From: Saprospiraceae bacterium
GTDB taxonomy: Bacteria; Bacteroidota; Bacteroidia; Chitinophagales; Saprospiraceae
Assembly: GCA_020630895.1 (NCBI GenBank)
Contig: JAHDII010000216.1
Span: 1-5,891 of the forward strand
Direction: 5' to 3'
DNA length: 5,891 nt
Below, one piece after another: positions 1-4,851 of the stretch. The position numbers were made by a program, and so were the translations under genes. Under the pieces are notes generated by a model. That model was given only the letters and a program-made list of their open reading frames with translations, had not been told where the DNA came from and made no database searches. The stretch's first letter is position 1, and the number at the start of each line of letters is the position of its first letter.

Positions 1-661
1 CCTTCTGCAACGACCACAATGCTCAATAATTTTTTTCGCTTAATCCCGTTTGAATTAATGAGTGTGTATCATATTTTTTTTCAGGTACTAAAATACCACT
101 AGCTCCACTTCCAATTCCAGTATATAAGGCAATATATCCTGAATGTCTTCCCATGACTTCAATAAAAAATAAACGATTATGAGAATCAGCGGTATCTCTA
201 ATTCTATCAATGGCTTCTATTGCAGTATTAATGGCTGTATCAAAACCTATCGTATAATCAGTTCCATATAAATCATTATCAATAGTACCAGGCATTCCTA
301 TAAATGGAATTTTATGTTCTTTATAAAAAATATCAGCACCTGTAAGAGTTCCATTTCCTCCAATAGCAATGACCCCTTCAATATCGTGAGCTAATAATGA
401 CTCTGCTGCTTGAATTCTTCCTTCGGGTGTCATGAACTCCATACTTCGAGCAGTTTTTAAAATAGTCCCTCCTCGATGAATAATATTTTGAACATCTTTT
501 TTTTCTAAACGATGAATATCTCCTTCAATCATTCCTTGATATCCTCTACGAATTCCATAAACGTGTAAGCCTTGACTTGAAGCGGTTCTTACTACGGCTC
601 TTACTCCGGCATTCATACCTGGGGCATCTCCTCCAGAAGTAAATACTGCAATTTTTTTCAT
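1..661 (-). CDS. pfkA: 6-phosphofructokinase (ATP type), partial at window edge and apparently frameshifted
   Basis: PfkA phosphorylates fructose 6-phosphate to fructose 1,6-bisphosphate in the cytoplasm, the committed step of glycolysis. Seen in the sequence: the nucleotide-binding SGGDAPGMN near residue 9, AR at 71-72, GGNGT at 101-105, the catalytic TIDND at 126-130, and the sugar-binding MGRHSG at 170-175. Gly at 125, just before TIDND, and Gly after N103 fit an ATP-dependent rather than a pyrophosphate-dependent enzyme. The open frame stops at position 23 after 212 residues, whereas the family is about 320 long. From position 47 down to the edge another frame reads GIKRKKLLSIVVVAEG, the expected continuation, so one base seems to be missing between about 45 and 52. 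The rest of the gene lies outside the window. It starts 15 bases after the sugar kinase gene and is probably co-transcribed with it. Identity is very sure; whether the gene is really broken is not, since a read error is possible. Confidence 0.93.
45..52 (-). other. Apparent one-base deletion (frameshift site) in pfkA
   Basis: On the minus strand codon 204 (caa) ends at 50 and the restored frame resumes with ggg at 47-45, leaving only two bases (ac) where a full codon is expected. The original frame continues as GLSEKNY and then TGA at 25-23. The restored frame gives the family motif SIVVVAEG. Loss of one G from a G run is the simplest explanation. The sequence alone cannot tell a mutation from a read error. 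Confidence 0.8.
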
Positions 662-676
662 ACTATATAATTGATA

Positions 677-1540
677 CTATTTCTGAATTTCAAAAATATG
701 ATAATTGATTAAACCATGTATAGGTTTTTGAATAATTTTTCCTAATTGTAAACCATGCTTTTCTAAAGTTTGTTGCAAAACATCTGAAAAATAATGAGCG
801 ATAGAACCTACAAAATGAATCGGAAATTCTTTTACTTCAGGGTATAATAATAAGTTCATATCAATAAAATCAGAAAATCCTTTCTGAAGTAGAGATTTTA
901 TAAATGGATGCTCTTTATGTTTTCCTAGAAAAGTAGTATAAGAAGCTAAATAAGTATTGGGCTTTTTGGCTTTATATATTTCTGCAACCAATTCTTTAGG
1001 AGAAAGATGGTATTGTTCTATAAATGCTTTTCTAATATCAGGGGGCATTTTTTCGTAGCAATAAGATTTTAGAAGTAACTTTCCTAAATAACAACCACTT
1101 CCTTCATCTCCCAACATATAGCCCATATTAGCAAGTTCTTTAGTAACAGTAGAACCATTATATACACAAGAATTAGAACCCGTTCCTAATATACAAGCAA
1201 TTCCTGCTTCATCTCCACAGAGTGATTTTGCTGCTGCCATTAAATCATGATCTATAACAATGGTACTTTTAGGAAAAACATCTGACAAACCTCGATATAC
1301 AATATCACGTTTTTCTTGAGTAGAACATCCCGCTCCATAAAAGAAAATAAAATCAATGCTTTTTCCTTCAATTTGACTCAATAAATCTCGTTTTACTTCT
1401 TGAGTAATATAATTGGAATCAATGATAAATGGATTAAATCCTGTTGTATGATATAGAGAACTTTCCTTTTCATTATTCACTAAAATCCATTCTGTTTTGG
1501 TTGAACCACTGTCTGCAATTAATATATGTTGTTGGATCAT
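677..1540 (-). CDS. BadF/BadG/BcrA/BcrD-family ATPase, probable N-acetylglucosamine kinase-like sugar kinase
   Basis: This is a cytoplasmic ATP-dependent kinase of the ASKHA (actin/hexokinase-like) fold, of the group usually annotated as N-acetylglucosamine kinase. The 287 residues are close to the usual length of about 285. Motifs in order: phosphate-1 loop ADSGSTKTEW (9-18), IDHDLMAAA (96-104) with the likely catalytic Asp region, phosphate-2 loop CILGTGSNS (116-124), the glycine-rich LGDEGSGCYLGK (143-154), and the adenosine-type motif HFVGSIA (242-248). The ATG at 1540 places the phosphate-1 loop at the very N-terminus, as expected. The gene precedes pfkA by 15 bases on the same strand, and I see no terminator between them, which suggests an operon. 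It diverges from the GH73 gene. No clear own promoter is visible; the best -7 look-alike on this strand is TATGTTTC at 1591-1584, one mismatch from TAnnTTTG, without a matching -33 element. The family is firm; GlcNAc as substrate is inferred, and another amino sugar is possible. Confidence 0.88.
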   Translation of the reverse strand: MIQQHILIADSGSTKTEWILVNNEKESSLYHTTGFNPFIIDSNYITQEVKRDLLSQIEGKSIDFIFFYGAGCSTQEKRDIVYRGLSDVFPKSTIVIDHDLMAAAKSLCGDEAGIACILGTGSNSCVYNGSTVTKELANMGYMLGDEGSGCYLGKLLLKSYCYEKMPPDIRKAFIEQYHLSPKELVAEIYKAKKPNTYLASYTTFLGKHKEHPFIKSLLQKGFSDFIDMNLLLYPEVKEFPIHFVGSIAHYFSDVLQQTLEKHGLQLGKIIQKPIHGLINYHIFEIQK

Positions 1541-1554
1541 TTTAAATATTTAAA
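1541..1554. promoter_or_regulatory. 14-base perfect A/T palindrome abutting the kinase start codon
   Basis: TTTAAATATTTAAA reads the same on both strands and ends exactly one base before the minus-strand ATG at 1540. It would lie in the kinase leader, next to the initiation codon. It could be an operator or simply chance in very AT-rich DNA; there is no direct evidence of function. Confidence 0.2.
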
Positions 1555-1573
1555 ACAAAAAATGTTAAATTAG

Positions 1574-1604
1574 TTGTTTGTTTGAAACATATTGTTTATA
1601 TTTG
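1574..1604 (+). promoter_or_regulatory. Bacteroidota-type promoter for the GH73 glucosaminidase gene
   Basis: A -33-like TTG at 1574-1576 and a perfect -7 element TATATTTG (TAnnTTTG) at 1597-1604 are separated by 20 bases, within the spacing known for Bacteroidota promoters. Transcription would start around 1609-1612 and leave a leader of about 30 bases before the ATG at 1642. An 11-base palindrome, TGTTTGAAACA at 1579-1589, lies between the two elements and could be an operator. Confidence 0.6.
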
Positions 1605-1641
1605 TGTTATTGATTTGTAATAATACATAAATGTTTTAAAA

Positions 1642-2466
1642 ATGTGGGAATTTTTTAATTATAGATGGATTTATTTTAGGCATCATTTATTTTTATCATA
1701 TAAAAGAGGCCAATCTTTTTTAGAAAGAAATTGGATAAAGATGGCGGTTATAGCTTTTGCATTTCATTTAATATTAATGAAAGATATTAGTTTTTCAATT
1801 AACCTAAACTCTGCCCAAGCAGGATTACCTGGAGTAGAACAAACATCAAAAGTTCTGATTACTGATTATGCTGATGGTGATATTTCTAATGCTGCACAAT
1901 GGATCAATAATTCTTCTGAAAATACAATAACACCTAATAATACTTTTTCTAATTTAGGATTTGTGTTGAATCCCAAATATGCAGAAAAACATAAAGTATC
2001 CCAAAAAACCATCAATTATCATAATAAAAAATGTATAGACTATATTAAAAGATATGCTAATGTTGCTCAGAAAGAAATGAAAAAGTATGGCATTCCTGCA
2101 AGTATTAAACTAGCTCAAGGGCTTTTAGAAAGTAATGCAGGAGATAGTCGATTAGCTAGAGAAAATAACAATCATTTTGGAATTAAATGTTTTAGTCGTA
2201 AATGCAAAAAAGGACATTGTTCTAATCACACTGATGATACTCATAAAGATTTTTTTAGAAAATATAAAAGTGCTTGGGAAAGTTATAATGCACATAGCGA
2301 ATTTCTTCAAAAAGAAAGATATATCCATTTAAAAGAATTAGGGACTCAAGATTATAAATCTTGGGCTAAAGGGCTCAAAGCAGCAGGATATGCTACAGAT
2401 AAACGATATGCTGATAAATTAATAGGAATTATCGAAGCGTTAAAATTGTATCAATATGATCAATAA
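1642..2466 (+). CDS. Membrane-anchored glucosaminidase (GH73 family), peptidoglycan hydrolase
   Basis: The C-terminal domain (about 135-272) is a mannosyl-glycoprotein endo-beta-N-acetylglucosaminidase-like (GH73) domain, a family that cleaves the GlcNAc-beta-1,4-MurNAc bond in peptidoglycan during growth, division or turnover. Visible motifs are IPASIKLAQGLLESNAG with the likely catalytic Glu163, NNHFGIKC (176-183) and WAKGLKAAGYATDKRYADKL (241-260). A hydrophobic stretch at about 33-47 follows a basic, aromatic N-terminus and has no obvious cleavage site, so I expect a single membrane anchor with the enzyme in the periplasm. Residues 55-130 look like a flexible linker. No LysM or SPOR repeat is present. 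A Cys/His-rich insert (C183, C188, H192, C193, H196) sits just behind the conserved FGIKC. The ATG at 1642 lies 38 bases behind a good promoter; the earlier ATG at 1631 is followed at once by a stop. The domain call is firm; the cellular role is inferred. Confidence 0.88.
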   Translation: MWEFFNYRWIYFRHHLFLSYKRGQSFLERNWIKMAVIAFAFHLILMKDISFSINLNSAQAGLPGVEQTSKVLITDYADGDISNAAQWINNSSENTITPNNTFSNLGFVLNPKYAEKHKVSQKTINYHNKKCIDYIKRYANVAQKEMKKYGIPASIKLAQGLLESNAGDSRLARENNNHFGIKCFSRKCKKGHCSNHTDDTHKDFFRKYKSAWESYNAHSEFLQKERYIHLKELGTQDYKSWAKGLKAAGYATDKRYADKLIGIIEALKLYQYDQ

Positions 2467-2491
2467 TGGATAAAAAACTCCTTGGTTTTAG

Positions 2492-2531
2492 AATATAACA
2501 CCAAGTTTTAGTTAAAGTTTGGTGTTATATT
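2492..2531 (+). terminator. Possible hairpin terminator behind the glucosaminidase gene
   Basis: A perfect 13-base-pair stem joins AATATAACACCAA (2492-2504) with its complement at 2519-2531, with a 14-base loop. It begins 25 bases after the stop codon. The following tract (TTGTTTC) is only moderately T-rich, so termination strength is uncertain. Competing arms exist: CTTGGT (2481-2486) can pair with ACCAAG (2500-2505), and a second TTGGTGTT lies at 2561-2568. Confidence 0.5.
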
Positions 2532-2628
2532 GTTTCTATATTAAACTATCCAATTTATAGTTGGTGTTTTATTGCTTACTTAGAATAAAGTTTGTTATCA
2601 GGTTTTTTTTACAAGAAAAATCAAAATA

Positions 2629-2651
2629 TTATTCTTTTATTTCAAGAATAA
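2629..2651. promoter_or_regulatory. Inverted repeat upstream of the kdsA promoter, possible operator
   Basis: TTATTCTT (2629-2636) and AAGAATAA (2644-2651) form a perfect 8-base inverted repeat around a 7-base centre, directly upstream of the kdsA -7 element and over its -33 position. AGAATAAAG occurs again as a direct repeat at 2582-2590. The arrangement suits a protein-binding site, but A/T richness makes chance plausible. Confidence 0.2.
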
Positions 2652-2666
2652 AGGAACAAATTAATG

Positions 2667-2674
2667 TATCTTTG
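2667..2674 (+). promoter_or_regulatory. -7 promoter element of kdsA
   Basis: TATCTTTG matches the Bacteroidota -7 consensus TAnnTTTG exactly and lies 31 bases before the kdsA ATG at 2706. A -33 TTG at the right spacing is not evident; the region holds AAGAATAA instead. Transcription would start near 2680. Confidence 0.55.
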
Positions 2675-2705
2675 CGTTATAATATTGTAAATTAATTCAT
2701 AAAAG

Positions 2706-3521
2706 ATGGATATCCATTCCATACCAAAAATAAAACATACTCAATCAGGGGCTTTCTTCTTAATAGCAGGTCCTTGTGCAGTAGAAGGTGAGGAAATGGT
2801 TTTTGATATAGCAAGTCAGGTTTCAAGTATTTGTGATCGCTTAGAAATTCCTTTTATTTTTAAAGGGTCTTATAAAAAAGCAAATCGTTCTCGGTTAGAT
2901 TCTTTTACAGGTATAGGAGATGAAAAAGCATTACAAATTCTAAAAAAAGTAGGAGAAGAATTAGATATTCCAGTACTTACAGATATACATACAAATGAAG
3001 AAGCTCACAAAGCCTCTCAATATGTAGATATTTTACAAATTCCAGCTTTTTTGTGCCGTCAAACAGATTTATTATTGGCAGCAGGAAAAACAATGAAAAT
3101 TGTTAATATTAAGAAAGGACAATTTCTAAGTGCTGAAAGCATGAAATTCGCTCTTGAAAAAGTCGCGAGTACAGGAAATCAACAAATAATGTTGACGGAA
3201 AGAGGGACTACATTTGGCTACCAAGATTTAGTCGTAGATTTTAGAGGAATTACGAAGATGAAAAATATGGGAGCTACAACAGTTTTAGATTGTACTCATT
3301 CTGTTCAAAAACCTAATTCTACCTCTGGTATTACAGGAGGAGATCCTCAAATGATAGAAACTTTATCTAAAGCAGGGATTGCTGTTGGGGTAGATGGAAT
3401 TTTTATAGAAACACATCCTCAACCTTCTTTAGCGAAATCAGACGGAGCCAATATGTTAGCTTTAAATGAATTAGAAGGATTGTTAAAAAGACTAATATTA
3501 GTTAAAAAAGCAATTTTATAG
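2706..3521 (+). CDS. kdsA: 3-deoxy-8-phosphooctulonate synthase (KDO-8-phosphate synthase)
   Basis: KdsA is a cytoplasmic aldolase-type enzyme that condenses phosphoenolpyruvate with arabinose 5-phosphate to give Kdo-8-phosphate, the precursor of the inner-core sugar of lipopolysaccharide. The 271 residues cover the whole family length. Motifs in order: LIAGPCAVE (19-27), FKGSYKKANRS (52-62), TDIH (92-95), QIPAFLCRQTDLLLAAGKT (111-129), NIKKGQF (134-140), LTERGTTFGY (163-172), DCTHSVQKP (195-203), GVDGIFIETHP (228-238) and SDGANM (245-250). Cys24, His198, Glu235 and Asp246 match the four ligands of metal-dependent KdsA enzymes such as that of Aquifex, whereas E. coli KdsA has Asn at the Cys position. 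This suggests the metal-dependent class. The ATG at 2706 follows a -7 element by 31 bases. No good terminator separates it from the next gene 69 bases on, so read-through is possible. Its presence implies a Kdo-containing Gram-negative outer membrane. Confidence 0.96.
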   Translation: MDIHSIPKIKHTQSGAFFLIAGPCAVEGEEMVFDIASQVSSICDRLEIPFIFKGSYKKANRSRLDSFTGIGDEKALQILKKVGEELDIPVLTDIHTNEEAHKASQYVDILQIPAFLCRQTDLLLAAGKTMKIVNIKKGQFLSAESMKFALEKVASTGNQQIMLTERGTTFGYQDLVVDFRGITKMKNMGATTVLDCTHSVQKPNSTSGITGGDPQMIETLSKAGIAVGVDGIFIETHPQPSLAKSDGANMLALNELEGLLKRLILVKKAIL

Positions 3522-3590
3522 ATATAAATTTTGAATTTTATTTGTTTTTTAATAAAATATTTTGTAACTTAAAGAAAAAATTAAATAATT

Positions 3591-4025
3591 ATGAAAAGAG
3601 CGGTTATTTTTATCTTGGCTATATTCGCCTTGGGGTCTATGTCCGCTCAGCAAAGTGTTGAGAAGACTGTACTAAAACCCATTAATCTTAAAGGTTATAA
3701 CCATCTTGAAGCCAATTTAGATGGAAAGGTGAATGTAAAAACTTGGACAAACGAATATGCCCAAGTAGAAATTAATATTAAAGCATATGGATTGAATGCT
3801 CAAATTTTGAAAGCACTCGTTGCTGCAGGGCGTTATAATATTCATATAGATTATAAAGATGATAAAGTAGTTCTAACAACTCCAGATCTATCAAAAAGCA
3901 TTAAAGTTAGAGGAACAGAGTTGAAAGATGAAGTTACTTTTACAATATTTATGCCTGAATATTGTAAATTAGATACAAAAGAAAAAACTACTTCGGTAGG
4001 TTCAGTAAGTCCTTCATCTTACTAA
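3591..4025 (+). CDS. Secreted protein of unknown function, first of a tandem paralog pair
   Basis: I do not recognise a named family. The protein has 144 residues with a clear signal peptide (about 1-19, cleavage probably after GSMSA, leaving QQ), so it should be exported to the periplasm or beyond. The mature part alternates short hydrophobic strands (NLDGKVNVKTW 42-52, QVEINIKAY 58-66, KVVLTT 92-97, EVTFTIFMP 114-122), suggesting an all-beta fold that loosely recalls DUF4097 or putative adhesin head (GIN-type) domains. A helical stretch, LNAQILKALVAAGRY, sits at 68-82. One Cys (125) is present. The last 15 or so residues are polar and probably disordered. It is distantly related to the next protein, with no gap between NLK and Trp52. 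The upstream gap of 69 bases contains only a poor -7 look-alike (TATTTTG at 3558-3564), so it may be transcribed from its own weak promoter or by read-through from kdsA. A strong terminator follows. Confidence 0.75.
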   Translation: MKRAVIFILAIFALGSMSAQQSVEKTVLKPINLKGYNHLEANLDGKVNVKTWTNEYAQVEINIKAYGLNAQILKALVAAGRYNIHIDYKDDKVVLTTPDLSKSIKVRGTELKDEVTFTIFMPEYCKLDTKEKTTSVGSVSPSSY

Positions 4026-4053
4026 TTTATTCTCTTTATATTAAATATTTCTT

Positions 4054-4102
4054 AAAAGTAAAGGATCGTAATAGTTAATCTATTACGATCCTTTACTTTT
4101 TT
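4054..4102. terminator. Strong intrinsic terminator with a 21-base-pair perfect stem, possibly bidirectional
   Basis: The arms at 4054-4074 and 4080-4100 are perfectly complementary over 21 bases around a 5-base loop (TTAAT). The 3' end has six T (4097-4102) and the 5' arm begins with four A, so it could also act on the minus strand. It lies 28 bases after the stop of the first secreted-protein gene and separates it from the second, so the two paralogs should be separate transcripts. Confidence 0.92.
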
Positions 4103-4157
4103 AATGAACTTTTATATATTTACCTTGATATTCTAATCTAACAATAAATTCTCTAGC

Positions 4158-4622
4158 ATGAATTATTTGAAATCTTTTTTTCTTTTAAGCTTTATCATTT
4201 TGGGTACTGTTGTAAGCCAGGCTCAAATTAGACACACTTTTCATGAAACATATAATTTAAAAGAAATTCAATCTGTCAGTTTAGATCTTGAAGGAGATGT
4301 TAAATACTTATCTTGGAAAGGAACATCTTTAATGATTGAGGTCACAATCCAATTAGAGAATGCAAATAAAGGAACACTCAATTATTTAGTTAAAGAAAAA
4401 AAGAGATATGATCTAAAATCTAATTCAACTAATGCTACTTTGAGTGTTGAATCTCTTCATAAAGATAGAAAAGCTGTTATGACAAGAGATGGAACTTGTG
4501 ATGAATATGTAGGAATTACTGTTTATTATCCTGATGAATTTGAAGTAGAAGGCGAAAATACTTTAAAAAGAACGGATAAAAAAGCAGAAGAACCTGCTGC
4601 TACTACAACAGGAGCTGAGTAA
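4158..4622 (+). CDS. Secreted protein of unknown function, second of a tandem paralog pair
   Basis: I do not recognise a named family. The 154 residues begin with a signal peptide (about 1-22, cleavage probably after VVSQA, leaving Q), so the product should be exported. Its centre aligns with the preceding protein: NLKEIQSVSLDLEGDVKYLSW (33-53) has the same 21-residue spacing from NLK to Trp, then IEVTIQ (60-65) matches VEINIK, N70, L74, L77 and V78 are shared, and KRYDL matches GRYNI after a one-residue insertion. Strand-like segments continue at TLSVES (94-99) and VGITVYYPDEFEV (118-130). The tail (136-154) is charged and then Ala/Thr-rich, probably disordered. One Cys (114) is present. A strong hairpin precedes the gene, so it needs its own promoter; the best candidate is the imperfect TATATTTA at 4115-4122, with no good -33 partner. 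A terminator follows about 80 bases downstream. A structural or envelope role is possible but not shown. Confidence 0.75.
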   Translation: MNYLKSFFLLSFIILGTVVSQAQIRHTFHETYNLKEIQSVSLDLEGDVKYLSWKGTSLMIEVTIQLENANKGTLNYLVKEKKRYDLKSNSTNATLSVESLHKDRKAVMTRDGTCDEYVGITVYYPDEFEVEGENTLKRTDKKAEEPAATTTGAE

Positions 4623-4703
4623 AGGTGTATTTGAAATTTCACCGATTATAAAAAATGGAATCTCAGCTAGAAATAAATTATAATACAAATCAAATCTATA
4701 ATG

Positions 4704-4729
4704 ATCTTTTTCTTAAGAGAAAGATTTTT
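4704..4729 (+). terminator. Probable intrinsic terminator behind the second secreted-protein gene
   Basis: ATCTTTTTC (4704-4712) pairs with GAGAAAGAT (4717-4725) over 9 base pairs, one of them G-U, around a TTAA loop, followed by T through 4729. It lies about 80 bases after the stop at 4622. The rest of the 229-base spacer up to 4851 shows no convincing gene or promoter; the best -7 look-alike is TAATTTTT at 4791-4798. Confidence 0.5.
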
Positions 4730-4851
4730 AAATAGATATATGAACTATCACAGATAAAAATAGTGAAATATAAGAATCTGAATTTAACCATAATTTTTAG
4801 GCATACTTATATACTAATGCCAATATAGGGATGTATTAAAACAAAAAATAA

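Noticed and set aside
2467..2705. Small genes or a small RNA in the spacer before kdsA
   Set aside because: I saw no frame with protein-like composition and no structured RNA beyond the terminator-like hairpin; the region is explained by a 3' end plus a promoter.
3535..3558. Hairpin ATTTTATT/AATAAAAT after kdsA as a terminator
   Set aside because: The 8-base stem is made only of A-T pairs, the T run is in the loop rather than after the stem, and it overlaps the possible promoter of the next gene. In such AT-rich DNA it is likely chance.
4054..4102. Perfect 21-base inverted repeat as a mobile-element (MITE) end
   Set aside because: The arms are only 5 bases apart and end in a T run right after a gene, which is what an intrinsic terminator looks like. 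No target duplication or transposase is present.
4800..4821. GGCAT...ATGCC inverted repeat before the lipoprotein gene as an operator or riboswitch
   Set aside because: Only five base pairs with a 12-base A/T-rich centre; no known riboswitch motif is visible and the position has no clear promoter to act on.
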